Shown here one piece after another: positions 51,044-60,105 of a stretch of DNA of 64,000 nucleotides; the first letter of the stretch is position 1; every line of letters starts with the position of its first letter. Source of the DNA: Microbacterium marinum. GTDB lineage: Bacteria > Actinomycetota > Actinomycetes > Actinomycetales > Microbacteriaceae. Below the pieces are notes generated by a model. That model was not told where the DNA came from. It ran no database searches and saw only the letters and a program-made list of their open reading frames with translations. The stretch covers positions 310,001 through 374,000 of the forward strand of contig NZ_JACHMD010000001.1 of NCBI RefSeq assembly GCF_014204835.1, given 5' to 3'. Both the position numbers and the translations under genes were made by a program.

Positions 51044-53283
51044 CCGGCAAGGCCGCGACGCGTTCCGACGAGGTGCGGGTGCTGCCGTTTCGGGTGCGGC
51101 CACTGCCGGATGAGCCGTTCGATTCCTGGCTGGAGAAGATGGCGGCCACCTATGGGGCGACGATGAACGAGATGGCATGCGCGCTCGGTCTCATCGAGCA
51201 GGAGAAGGGTTTGGCTGTATCGGCGACCGCGTGGATGGCGGACAAGTGGGCCACAACCCTCACCGAGGAGCAGGCTGCCCGGCTTGAGGCTTCCACGGGC
51301 ATCCCTGCCGATCAGTTTCACGAGATGACGAGGATGCGCTTCGCCCGTCACGCGATCCGCTATACCCGGCAGGGTCGGATCAGCGCGCAATGCCCGGCTG
51401 CAGGGACCGCGGGACGATACTGCCCGGAATGCCTGGTCGATTCGGGTGGACGGTGGCGGATGTCGTGGCAGTTCCCGTTCGGGTTCGCCTGTGCCCGCCA
51501 CCGCCGCCTTCTCGTGGATCGGTGCCAGACCTGTGATCTTCCTGCCCGACACCGCGCTCACCCGCTCGCACTTGTTCCCGTTCCCGGGCGTTGCCACAAT
51601 CCCGTGCGGGGTCCGGGGAGGGGTCCGCAGGCCAACCGGTGTCGCGCGGACCTCACCGAGGACCGGACCCGCACGCCGGTGCCGCAGGCGGTGCTGGATG
51701 CGCAACGGGCGATGATGCGCATCGTCTCCACCGGTCAGGCGCAGTTCGGGATCTATGCTGATGCACCGCAGCCGGCCGTGCCTGTGTTGGAAGACATTCG
51801 GCTACTGTCCCGCACCGCGCGGGACGCAATCGTCGGCGGTCACAGCATCGACGCGAGCCCGCTGGGCCGGGAGCTCATTGGGCTGTTCGAGATGAGCGAG
51901 GACTGGACGAGGGCGATCCGGGCGCGACCAGACTCTGCCGTCGGGGCCGCTGTCGGCACCACCCTCGGTCACCGCGCACTGACCAATCCGGCCGCGATCA
52001 TCTCCCTGCTGCAGGGGCGGCTGGCGCACAGCACGTCGTACACCGCGCACACACCACAACTACAGACCCTGATCGCGGCCGCGCTGGGTCGCCGCCGCCG
52101 CCCCACCGTGTTTCTGCAGTCCGCACCGCCGTCGGGCGTCAGCCCGGAAGAGCGAGCACGGAAAGTGCCGGCACAGTTGTGGGGGGACTGGATCGCCCAG
52201 TACGCCCCACTGCGGGTCGACAACGAGATCGCCGCGTCCGCGCTGGCAGCAGCGGTCGTGTTTACCGGCACGAGGCTCACACACTCCGCCGCGCTCGCGC
52301 TGCTCGATCCGCACGCACCGTCACGGCAGGTGACGCACGTGATGCGTGAGCTGGGCCGCAGCACTCACCACGTGACGACCCTGCACGCGGTCCTCCGCCT
52401 GGCAGCTCTATTGGACACGCAAGACGTGCCCATCGACTACGCCCGCCGCCGCCACCTCGACTACACCGATCTCCTGCCCGAATCACAGTGGGGGCAGCTC
52501 TGCCGGGACGCGGGCGTGTCCCCAGGGAGCGGACGACGCTGGGAGTTGGCGCGCGCAGCCCTGTACCAAGAACTCTCCGGGAACCCGCTGCGTGCGATGC
52601 CTACGGCGTGGCACACGACCAGGGCGAGCCCGCCCGCCGTAGCCCGCTTCGTAGAGGAGCTCCCGCCGGCGGTGCGGGCGGCGCTCGATCAGATCGCCGC
52701 AGAGTTCCTCGTCGCCAACGGCATTCAGGAGCCCGTCACCTGGACACCCGAACCCACCCCTCAGCTCCCGGAAGTCGGACCCCAGATCGCGCCGTCGTGG
52801 CCGCCCATCCGGCCGGCACGAGCGACAGCGACAGAAGCCATGCCACCAGACCGGCTGACGCAGGTGTACGCGGCGGGAGCTTCCACCTACACGATCGCCG
52901 CAGACACGAGGGTGTCTCGGCAGACAGTGGGTCGCATTCTCGCCGACGCGGGCACCCGGACTCGAAGGGGACGACCCCGCACCTTCGACCTCGACCCCCG
53001 TTGGCTCCGCGATCACTATGAAACGAAGCACTGGACCATCGCACAGATCGCGCAGCTCGCCGGCTGTAGCGAGATGACCATCAACCGGCATTTGCATAGC
53101 GCCGGCATCCCGGTCCGCCCACGCGGGGCGCGCATCAACGGGTCTACCTCGGACGCAGGCAGGCAACGATCTGACCCGCCCGCCCCGCGGGGCCCATCAC
53201 AGGCTCACGGACTCCGTCGCAGCACTCCCGTCGAGCCATCGACGAATACTCGAATTCCAGACACGCGAAGGACGTCGGCATGA
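51040..53283 (+). CDS. tniQ: TniQ/TnsD-like target-selection protein
   Basis: 747 aa. The N-terminal TniQ domain starts LPFRVRPLPDEPFDSWLEKM, followed by zinc-finger-like Cys clusters (GRYCPECL; FACARHRRLLVDRCQTCD). The C-terminus has two helix-turn-helix units (IAADTRVSRQTVGRILADAG; IAQLAGCSEMTINRHLHSAG). Such a long protein resembles TnsD, which recognises a fixed DNA site. No cas gene is near, so guide RNA targeting is not indicated. Confidence 0.87.
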   Translation: MTGKAATRSDEVRVLPFRVRPLPDEPFDSWLEKMAATYGATMNEMACALGLIEQEKGLAVSATAWMADKWATTLTEEQAARLEASTGIPADQFHEMTRMRFARHAIRYTRQGRISAQCPAAGTAGRYCPECLVDSGGRWRMSWQFPFGFACARHRRLLVDRCQTCDLPARHRAHPLALVPVPGRCHNPVRGPGRGPQANRCRADLTEDRTRTPVPQAVLDAQRAMMRIVSTGQAQFGIYADAPQPAVPVLEDIRLLSRTARDAIVGGHSIDASPLGRELIGLFEMSEDWTRAIRARPDSAVGAAVGTTLGHRALTNPAAIISLLQGRLAHSTSYTAHTPQLQTLIAAALGRRRRPTVFLQSAPPSGVSPEERARKVPAQLWGDWIAQYAPLRVDNEIAASALAAAVVFTGTRLTHSAALALLDPHAPSRQVTHVMRELGRSTHHVTTLHAVLRLAALLDTQDVPIDYARRRHLDYTDLLPESQWGQLCRDAGVSPGSGRRWELARAALYQELSGNPLRAMPTAWHTTRASPPAVARFVEELPPAVRAALDQIAAEFLVANGIQEPVTWTPEPTPQLPEVGPQIAPSWPPIRPARATATEAMPPDRLTQVYAAGASTYTIAADTRVSRQTVGRILADAGTRTRRGRPRTFDLDPRWLRDHYETKHWTIAQIAQLAGCSEMTINRHLHSAGIPVRPRGARINGSTSDAGRQRSDPPAPRGPSQAHGLRRSTPVEPSTNTRIPDTRRTSA

Positions 53284-53489
53284 CGCAGAAGAAACGAACT
53301 TCCAGTCGGCTGCGGCACGACGCGCGGGAACGCGTGAAGGTGACAGGAGAGAAGTACACCACGGCGCTGAAGGCAGTCATGGATGCGGGTTCATCCAGCA
53401 GCCGAGCTGGAGGACGAGATCAGGGCGAGGAGCCTGCGGGTCCCGCCGACACGCAACGCGCACCCGACGACACCCGTGACCGGAGCTGA
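53280..53489 (+). CDS. Small hypothetical protein after tniQ
   Basis: 69 aa. The first 35 residues are basic and helical (MTQKKRTSSRLRHDARERVK); the rest is low-complexity Ser, Gly and Asp. The ATG overlaps the tniQ stop by 4 bp, so it is probably translated with the transposition genes. Function unknown. Confidence 0.5.
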   Translation: MTQKKRTSSRLRHDARERVKVTGEKYTTALKAVMDAGSSSSRAGGRDQGEEPAGPADTQRAPDDTRDRS

Positions 53490-53510
53490 GTCCGGGGTGG
53501 GATCTCTGCG

Positions 53511-53918
53511 ATGACGGTCGAGGGCAAGGAATGCGTGGTGTCGGCCGACTCAGGCCGGGAGGACAAGCCGTGGTCGGCACCTCACCTCGCGCCGCTGTTC
53601 ATTGAACTCACCGCTGACGAGACGGCGCCGGTGTGGGCGCGTCGCGCTGTGACATTCCTCCATCGCTACGCCCGCGAACACGGCCAATCCCCGACCTTCC
53701 GGGAAGTATTCCCGGAGCTCGCGTCGCACGATCTCAGCGCCGCGGAGCATCAGGCTGCCTGGACGTCGTCGTCGCCGCGGTACCTGACGATGGTGCACTG
53801 GCAGCGTTGTGGATGGATCCGCTTCCGACGAGAACCGCGGACCCTCCGATCCGGCCCCGCGGCAGGCGAACTGTTCATACCGTCGCCCGCGCCGAAAGCG
53901 CGTCCGAGGCAGTCCTAA
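53511..53918 (+). CDS. Hypothetical protein
   Basis: 135 aa. It contains a helical stretch APVWARRAVTFLHRYAREHG and an HTH-like region (QSPTFREVFPELASHDLSAA), which suggests a small DNA-binding protein. Start ATG at 53511. Converges on the phosphoesterase gene with a 4-bp overlap of the ends. Not recognised. Confidence 0.5.
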   Translation: MTVEGKECVVSADSGREDKPWSAPHLAPLFIELTADETAPVWARRAVTFLHRYAREHGQSPTFREVFPELASHDLSAAEHQAAWTSSSPRYLTMVHWQRCGWIRFRREPRTLRSGPAAGELFIPSPAPKARPRQS

Positions 53919-54739
53919 GCCTTGGCGGTGTTCCCGGGGGAGTCGGGGTGGGAAGAGTAGAGCGCGCCGAGGAGTTCCTCCAGCGCGACGCGCAGTTCGT
54001 TGTAGCCCATCGTGTAGAACATCGCGTCGGAGTTCGAGGTTTCGGTGGCGTCGAGGTTGGCGAGGAGTTGACGGGCTTCACGGACCGCCACATCGAGCCA
54101 CGGCTCGACATCCGGTAGGCCCCGGACCCACTCGTCGATGACGGTGAACGGGATGGGCACGTATGCGTGGGCGTCGACGCCGACGTGGAACTGGTGCCCA
54201 TTCGGGCCGTGGTCGCGTGCGTGCGTGTGACCGTGCAACAGCGGGATCCCATCGTCCCAGCGGGGCCGGTGCGACGTGTGTCGGTCCGACTCCTGCGAGT
54301 CGCCCTTGTACGGGTAGTGGGATGCGAGGATCCGGTAGCCGTGCCGGGTGCCTTCGATGACCTCCGGCAGAATCGTCCACCCGGCCGCCTCGTAGAGCGG
54401 CGCGAACCGTTCGATCGCCTTCCTGGACTGTGTCGCTGGTGAGACCCGGTCATGGTTCCCGGGGACGAGGTACCGGTGACCGTTCAGCTGCGCGGTGAGG
54501 GTGATCGATTCCTCGATCGGCCCGAGCGCGACATCCCCGAGATGTAGCACCACATCTGTCGGGGCGACCGTCTCGTTCCAGCGGCGGATGAGCTCGGTGT
54601 TCATCTCGTTGACGGTGGTGAATGGACGGTCCGCGAGTTCGCTGATCCGGGCGTGGCTGAAGTGGGTGTCCGCGGTGACGTAGTCGACTCGGTCGAAGTC
54701 GAACCACGGATACTCACTCACGGCTAACGCTCCTCGCAT
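53915..54739 (-). CDS. Calcineurin-like metallophosphoesterase
   Basis: About 274 aa. The di-metal motifs are present in order: TADTHFSH (D-x-H), LGDVALGP (GD), PGNHDRV (GNHD), LASHYPY and HGHTHAR (GHTH). The fold hydrolyses phosphodiesters or nucleotides, and phage- or plasmid-encoded members are common. The ATG at 54739 is taken as start. A strong inverted repeat (54760-54796) lies just upstream. Confidence 0.85.
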   Translation of the reverse strand: MRGALAVSEYPWFDFDRVDYVTADTHFSHARISELADRPFTTVNEMNTELIRRWNETVAPTDVVLHLGDVALGPIEESITLTAQLNGHRYLVPGNHDRVSPATQSRKAIERFAPLYEAAGWTILPEVIEGTRHGYRILASHYPYKGDSQESDRHTSHRPRWDDGIPLLHGHTHARDHGPNGHQFHVGVDAHAYVPIPFTVIDEWVRGLPDVEPWLDVAVREARQLLANLDATETSNSDAMFYTMGYNELRVALEELLGALYSSHPDSPGNTAKA

Positions 54740-54759
54740 GTGACGGATGTCTAGCAGAA

Positions 54760-54796
54760 TCTAGCGGTGTCTAGCGTTTCGGTAGACACCGCTAGA
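54760..54796. repeat. Perfect 14-bp inverted repeat
   Basis: TCTAGCGGTGTCTA at 54760-54773 and its exact complement at 54783-54796, with a 9-nt loop. CTAGC occurs repeatedly in this 50-bp gap. It separates two minus-strand genes and so could end transcription of the upstream gene or serve as an operator for the phosphoesterase gene. Confidence 0.55.
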
Positions 54797-54801
54797 TGTT
54801 C

Positions 54802-55263
54802 CTAGAGTTCGTCGAGATCGATCCCGAATTTCCGGGCGAGATCGGAGCGCGCCACCTCCGCACTGTCGGCGGGACGCTCCCGGGCGATACGGGCGATTTC
54901 CTCGTCTTCCGCCGCATCCTCCGTGGCGGCGACCGCTGCCAGCTCATCGATCAGGACAAGAACGGGTGTGCCGTCGGCGGTCGCGCGGCGGCGGATCTCG
55001 GCGGCGGCATGGCCGAGGGTGTACATCCGCTCCCACGGGTGCTCGCCGTGGCGAGCGATGGCCACGGTGTCGCGGGTGTAGCTGCGCTCATCGCCTGGGA
55101 CGAGCCACCGTTCGGTGCCGTCCGAGGCGAGGAAGAAGTCGACGTAGCAGTTCCCACACGGCATCCGGTAGACCCCGGGCTCGGTGGGGGCAGAGTCGGT
55201 GCTACGCGCGATCATGTCGCGGATGATCCGCCCCCAGTCCGTGTTGCCGTCAGAGTGTGACAT
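54802..55263 (-). CDS. Hypothetical protein
   Basis: 153 aa, acidic. The N-terminal half has strands with [20 protein letters not shown] and an [20 protein letters not shown] segment; the C-terminal half is helical and Ala/Glu-rich. No known motif. It is on the same strand as the phosphoesterase downstream of it. Confidence 0.5.
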   Translation of the reverse strand: MSHSDGNTDWGRIIRDMIARSTDSAPTEPGVYRMPCGNCYVDFFLASDGTERWLVPGDERSYTRDTVAIARHGEHPWERMYTLGHAAAEIRRRATADGTPVLVLIDELAAVAATEDAAEDEEIARIARERPADSAEVARSDLARKFGIDLDEL

Positions 55264-55780
55264 CGGCCAGACCCTTCGTTTGGCGAACGGAGTAGTCTCT
55301 CACACCGGTGAATTTGTGTCCACTGATTGGGTCAGAGCCTGTTCGAGTCGAGTGGTTGCTCTCGCTCAGGAAGTCTCGCCCGTCGTGAGATGCTCGCCTC
55401 ATGGCATCGCACACTTCAAGCGGCTGAAAGCGGCCCCAGAAGACCTCATCGACATCCAGCGCTGCGTGACGTTCGTCGCGGGCATGGGCCTGGACCCCGT
55501 TTGGCCCGAGGCCCAGCAAGGCCTAGCAGCCGGTGGAAGGCCATTTCACTCGACGCGCTGGACCGATCACAACTCAATGGGTAGCCCACCCGAGGCACAT
55601 GAACGTGCTGCTCAAGGCGCGCCGCCTCGGTGGGACGGCGGACGGCGACTGATATATCGAGCCGTGTCATCGCAGCCGGTGTCTGCAGCATGCAACAGAC
55701 TGATCTGGCAACCCGGCTTCGCCGGTAATGCACAGCCCCTGGCAGACACAGCGGGCCAAGTGACCACGAGCGGAGAACAG
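55264..55780. other. Intergenic stretch upstream of the four-gene cassette
   Basis: About 500 bp between divergent genes. The plus frame happens to stay open to 55184, but its translation does not look like a protein and has no good ribosome site, so I place the start of the next gene at 55781. The promoter of the cassette is expected here. I see no clear -35/-10 pair or repeat. Confidence 0.4.
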
Positions 55781-57592
55781 ATGGCGAAGATGCGAGTGCA
55801 CGAGCTCGCCGCCGAACTGGGAGTCGACGCAAAGGCCGTCTTGGTCCGTCTGCGAGAACTTGGTGAGTTCGTCAAGAGCCCGTCTTCATCGATAGAAGCT
55901 CCAGTTGCTCGCAAGGTGAGGGCGTCGTTCGGTGCCCGACCCCCTCGACCCGGTTCGCCTCGGCCATCGCCGATGCGACGTGAGCACGTAGACCCGCATG
56001 TCGATCGGCCGGGATTCGATCCGACCGCACCATCCACTCGACAGTTCGGCTGGCGATCGGGCGCTGTGGCGGCGCCCCAGCACCCAGACCTGCTGGCAAA
56101 CGTCGAGCGCGTTCGATACAAGTACCCGGTCCTGCGTGACCACATCGACGCTCTGCGAAGTCTTGGCTCCCAGGTGGTCTACGCGGGGTTCTGCCGTCAG
56201 GATGGCTTCAGGGACTGCGCGATCGTCCATGTGCGATTCAGTGGAGCGATCGAGGCCGGGTTTGGGTTTACCCGCGAGGTGATGATCTTCTACAGTCCGC
56301 ATGAGGATCTCCAGGGCCGGACCTTCCAGGCTGCGGCCCGCGAGCTCGGTGGCGCCGATCGTTCCATCACTCCGGACATCTTCTTCATGTGGTCGCCCGA
56401 TCGGCGTCTACAGATCAAACTGAACGACTGGTCGCGCCCCGCGAAACTAGCGATCCCGCTCTTGATTGACGACGAAGACGAACTCTCGCTAATTACCCTT
56501 CTTCGCGACTACATCTATGCCCGAGACCTCTTCTACATGACGACTCCCGTGTATGGCGCGAGCTTCTTCGGCCGCAGGACACTGCTGCAGTCGATGCGTG
56601 ACGACGTGTTCAACCAGCGAGTCACAGGCGTCTTCGGACTGCGGAAGTCGGGCAAGACGAGCATCCTCATGCAGCTTAAGGAGGAGTTGCAAGAGGACAA
56701 AGTGGTGACCGTCCTCATGGACCTGGAGGCCTTCCCCTCTCCGCCGGAAGACCCCACCGACGACATCGTCAGCGATCTGCGTCGACGACTGATTGCTGAA
56801 CTCAAAGCTCACAAGCTGCGCACCCAAGAGCTTTCGCAGCTGCAGGAACGCCCGAGCATCCTCGACCTGAAGAACGCTCTCCAGGCGATACTCAAGCATC
56901 TCCACAAAGACGGGCATAGGATCCTGCTCCTCCTGGACGAGATCGAGTACTTGACCCCAGCGGATCGCATCGATATCGCTGAAGGCGACATGCCACGCAT
57001 TGCGCAGCTGCTATCGGCCCTCAGGAGCATCGTGCAGGAGTCTGAGAACTTCACCTTCGTGCTGTCCGGCCTTACAAGCGCCATCGTTGAAGGTGGACGA
57101 CTGTATGGTCGACCGAATCCCCTCTTCTCTTGGGCGAAGGCCGTGTACGTGAAGCCGCTGGAGCGAGAAGAGGCGGACGATCTCGCGAGCACCGTCGGCG
57201 GCAAGATGGGCATCCAGATCGAACCTGGTGCGCTCGAGGCACTCCACGAGGCGTCCGGTGGTCACGCCTATCTGTATCGAAATCTGAGCTCAGCCGTCGT
57301 GCAGCACCTTCCGACCGACGTCTTCCAACGTACGATGACTCGCGCTTCCGTGCTCACAGAACTTGATGATTGGAAGAGTCGCGTCCAAGGCAACATTGAG
57401 GAGATGGTCCAACACGTCAAGCGCTACTACGCGAACGAGGCCGTCATGCTGGACGTGCTGATGGACAGTGCAGCCGACTTCAAGGAACTCGCATCCAGCG
57501 AGCACGTCGCAGTTCGTCGACTGAAGGACCTGGGTCTGATTCACGAACAGGACGGCGAGTTCGAAGTCAGCGTGATCCTGGAGCTCGTATGA
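55781..57592 (+). CDS. P-loop ATPase with N-terminal IF2-N-like domain (first gene of candidate defence cassette)
   Basis: 603 aa from ATG 55781 (GGAG 6 bp upstream). Residues 4-50 ([38 protein letters not shown]) match the small N-terminal domain of translation initiation factor IF-2. A linker and an unknown domain (110-270) follow, then an AAA/STAND-type ATPase with Walker A GLRKSGKT (286-293), Walker [11 protein letters not shown] (Asp 386, Glu 387) and a C-terminal winged helix. The fusion is unusual. It may sense a translation-related signal. The stop overlaps the next start by 4 bp. Confidence 0.8.
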   Translation: MAKMRVHELAAELGVDAKAVLVRLRELGEFVKSPSSSIEAPVARKVRASFGARPPRPGSPRPSPMRREHVDPHVDRPGFDPTAPSTRQFGWRSGAVAAPQHPDLLANVERVRYKYPVLRDHIDALRSLGSQVVYAGFCRQDGFRDCAIVHVRFSGAIEAGFGFTREVMIFYSPHEDLQGRTFQAAARELGGADRSITPDIFFMWSPDRRLQIKLNDWSRPAKLAIPLLIDDEDELSLITLLRDYIYARDLFYMTTPVYGASFFGRRTLLQSMRDDVFNQRVTGVFGLRKSGKTSILMQLKEELQEDKVVTVLMDLEAFPSPPEDPTDDIVSDLRRRLIAELKAHKLRTQELSQLQERPSILDLKNALQAILKHLHKDGHRILLLLDEIEYLTPADRIDIAEGDMPRIAQLLSALRSIVQESENFTFVLSGLTSAIVEGGRLYGRPNPLFSWAKAVYVKPLEREEADDLASTVGGKMGIQIEPGALEALHEASGGHAYLYRNLSSAVVQHLPTDVFQRTMTRASVLTELDDWKSRVQGNIEEMVQHVKRYYANEAVMLDVLMDSAADFKELASSEHVAVRRLKDLGLIHEQDGEFEVSVILELV

Positions 57593-58692
57593 GCGCGACC
57601 GACTACTCCGACTGGATACTGGGCGTTCACCGAAAAGCGGAGCAACTCCGCGTCGTGTTCCTGCAGCTGGGCTCGAGCAACGAGCCAGCCCGCCGCGCTC
57701 TGGGGGCTTCGCAGGTGAACGTGACGCGCGTCCGGGACTACTTGCAGCCAGATGGCCCACTTACCACCGGAACAGTCGTGATCGACGGGATGGAGTCGCT
57801 CACGATGCAGAGTGAGGCCACTCAGATGGGTGCGCTACGCGAGCGCGTCTTCAGCGACGTCGAGGCCGGCGGCAGGGTCATCCTCCTCTCCCGGGCGCCT
57901 CGGATTGCTTTCCCTCCAGTGGTCGGGAGTTCGCTCCTTGACGACGCCAGCCTGGCGCATGCTCCGGTCGTCAAGAGCACAGGCGCTCACGAGTGGCCAA
58001 CGTGCGTTGAAGACGGCGCCTCCCCGGCCGACGTACTGTGCCGGGCGCTGACAGAACTCGGTATGGACCTGGCTGCGTCTCTCGATCGTGTCGTGTACGA
58101 GAGCCTGCTGATTGGCCAGAGCGCGCTGGGCCTGCTCAACGCGAGGGAGCTTGAGGCGCTGGATGGTTCCAGCCTTACAGCGCCCGACGGTGCGACTCGG
58201 ACATGGAATTTTCCGAAGCATCTCGGACCGCTCAAGAAGGCGCTCGACGAGGTTCTCGCGGATGCCCTCGATCCTCAGCAGCAGCTTGCCGAGGTGAGTT
58301 CGGGACTCTGGAAGATCGAGCGGATCATCCGACGCGAAGTGCGTCGGCGCGCAATCGCCGCATGGGCGGAGAACTGGCGCACGCAGTGCCTGAACGGCGA
58401 CCTTCCGGAAAAAGTGCTCGAGCGAGCGAGCGAATCGGCATACATGGGCGCCACGTCGGTCAAGCAATTGCGCGACCCTCTCGAATGGCTCTCACTCGGG
58501 GAGTTGCTCCAACTAAAGGGCCGTTCCCAGATCGGCGACTTGGGGTTGAGCGCCGCTCACTGGCGACAGTTCAGCGCGCAGATCATGCCGATTCGGAATC
58601 GTCTGGCACACATGCGCAGTCTTCGGCCCGAGGACGCCGCCGACGTCGTCAAATGGCAGCGAGTGCTCGAAATGCGATTCCCCACAAATTGA
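57589..58692 (+). CDS. HEPN/Swt1-like protein (second gene of cassette)
   Basis: 367 aa. The N-terminal half resembles a degraded P-loop fold ([26 protein letters not shown]) without a Walker A. The C-terminal part resembles Swt1-family HEPN domains, with [10 protein letters not shown]: Arg 336 and His 341 give the R-x4-H motif of HEPN ribonucleases. It overlaps the ATPase by 4 bp. A likely role is the toxic effector that cleaves RNA when the ATPase is triggered. Confidence 0.7.
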   Translation: MSATDYSDWILGVHRKAEQLRVVFLQLGSSNEPARRALGASQVNVTRVRDYLQPDGPLTTGTVVIDGMESLTMQSEATQMGALRERVFSDVEAGGRVILLSRAPRIAFPPVVGSSLLDDASLAHAPVVKSTGAHEWPTCVEDGASPADVLCRALTELGMDLAASLDRVVYESLLIGQSALGLLNARELEALDGSSLTAPDGATRTWNFPKHLGPLKKALDEVLADALDPQQQLAEVSSGLWKIERIIRREVRRRAIAAWAENWRTQCLNGDLPEKVLERASESAYMGATSVKQLRDPLEWLSLGELLQLKGRSQIGDLGLSAAHWRQFSAQIMPIRNRLAHMRSLRPEDAADVVKWQRVLEMRFPTN

Positions 58693-58761
58693 GACGAGCG
58701 CACTGCGAGGAGCGTACGCCCGATCAGTAGGCTCATCTCGGTAGCGGGTGAGGAGATTCGA

Positions 58762-60105
58762 ATGGCGGAGAGCACCACTGCCGATCTGGACGTCAACAGG
58801 TCCGACCGGCGACTCGGGCGCGCTGTGACGCGGGTTCATCAAGCCTCGCGCACAATCGACCCGGCTCTGAGACCCAGACTCGAGTCACTACTTCACGCAG
58901 GCGAAGCGATGGACTTCGTCGCCCGCATCCATGGATTCTCCGACCCCTTGAGTGCATCCGCCCTCGAGTCTTTCGCCGTCCAGGCAGGAATTGGAAGGCA
59001 ATCACTTCACTCGACCGTGCTGCCGGCGCTGAAGGCTGCCAATGTTGCAGACTTCGCGCTGGACACACAAGGCGTTGTAATCGAGGTGCAGGAGTTTCTG
59101 GGCGTAACCGGGAACCTCATCGAACAGTCCTACCGCGTTCTACAGCAGCTCAACCCGACCATCGATGAGATCGTAACGCTGCACTCGATCGAAGTCGCAT
59201 CGTTCGCCCCGTTGACGACCACCCAACATCTCGACCAACTCCACCGACGAGGATTCAACGACCAAGTCAGCGAAACCGGTCTGAACCTTGCACTGGCGAC
59301 AGGCCTTACAAAGCGCGTCAACTCCGTCGATCTCGCCGAGGACGTAATTTATAGCCCTTACGTGTGGGAGTCAGGACAGATTGAGATCGCGTCGTTCCTC
59401 CGTGGCCTTCCCCCGGGCGAGCGCGACGCGCTTCTCGGCATATGTGAACAGGCAGCGCAACACCCCGGCCTCGCACTTCCACTCCTCGCGCAACCGACCC
59501 CCGGCGTGTTCGGCGCAGCACAGAAGGTCGGACTCGTCCAGGCCGCCACCGTCAAGTCGACGGGAGGATCCGGAGCGCAGACATATGTCTTTTCACCTAC
59601 TCTCGAGTCGGAGGACGACCGGCTCACAACCACCGAGGCGCTGAATCAGCGCAAGCTTTTTGTCGCCCACATGCTCTTCGGGCATGAACGAGCGGAACGT
59701 AGCGGCGGTCGAATACACGATCCTGTGGTCCTCGTGCGGGCGCTCCTAAACCGCGGGAGCGTTGGGCCTGCGAGCAACATCAGCACCGACTACCACCTGC
59801 TTGAGGCGCACGGCATCGTTCGCGTCCGTGAAACGGACCACGGCCGGGCATACCTCGAACTTGTGAAGGAGGAGATCGTCGAAGGCGGGCTCGCGTGGCT
59901 TCAGAACTCATCAACGTCCGCAGGAACGACGGACCCGACGGTGAACCTCCTCCGAGCTCCAGGCGAGTTCACCAACCCAGAGCAAACACGTGCGGGCGCG
60001 GGCGACCTCGGAGCCGCTGACGAGATCGCGAGATCAGCGATCCTCGAGCTGAGAAAGGAACTGCAACGTGCCACCCGTCAAGACCGACCCGCTAACCCCC
60101 GGTGA
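58762..60105 (+). CDS. Protein of unknown function (third gene of cassette)
   Basis: 447 aa, soluble. The C-terminal half resembles a winged-helix arrangement (TYVFSPTLESEDDRLTTTEA, LEAHGIVRVRETDHGRAYLE). The N-terminal part is helical (GEAMDFVARIHGFSDPLSAS). GAGGAG precedes the ATG. No catalytic motif visible. The last 38 bp overlap the nuclease gene, so both are probably expressed together. It may be a DNA-binding or recognition subunit. Confidence 0.6.
   Translation: MAESTTADLDVNRSDRRLGRAVTRVHQASRTIDPALRPRLESLLHAGEAMDFVARIHGFSDPLSASALESFAVQAGIGRQSLHSTVLPALKAANVADFALDTQGVVIEVQEFLGVTGNLIEQSYRVLQQLNPTIDEIVTLHSIEVASFAPLTTTQHLDQLHRRGFNDQVSETGLNLALATGLTKRVNSVDLAEDVIYSPYVWESGQIEIASFLRGLPPGERDALLGICEQAAQHPGLALPLLAQPTPGVFGAAQKVGLVQAATVKSTGGSGAQTYVFSPTLESEDDRLTTTEALNQRKLFVAHMLFGHERAERSGGRIHDPVVLVRALLNRGSVGPASNISTDYHLLEAHGIVRVRETDHGRAYLELVKEEIVEGGLAWLQNSSTSAGTTDPTVNLLRAPGEFTNPEQTRAGAGDLGAADEIARSAILELRKELQRATRQDRPANPR

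Noticed and set aside
55184..55780. Upstream extension of the IF2-N ATPase to 55184
   Set aside because: The extra sequence overlaps the divergent gene, looks non-protein-like, and the ATG at 55781 has a good ribosome site directly before the IF2-N motif.
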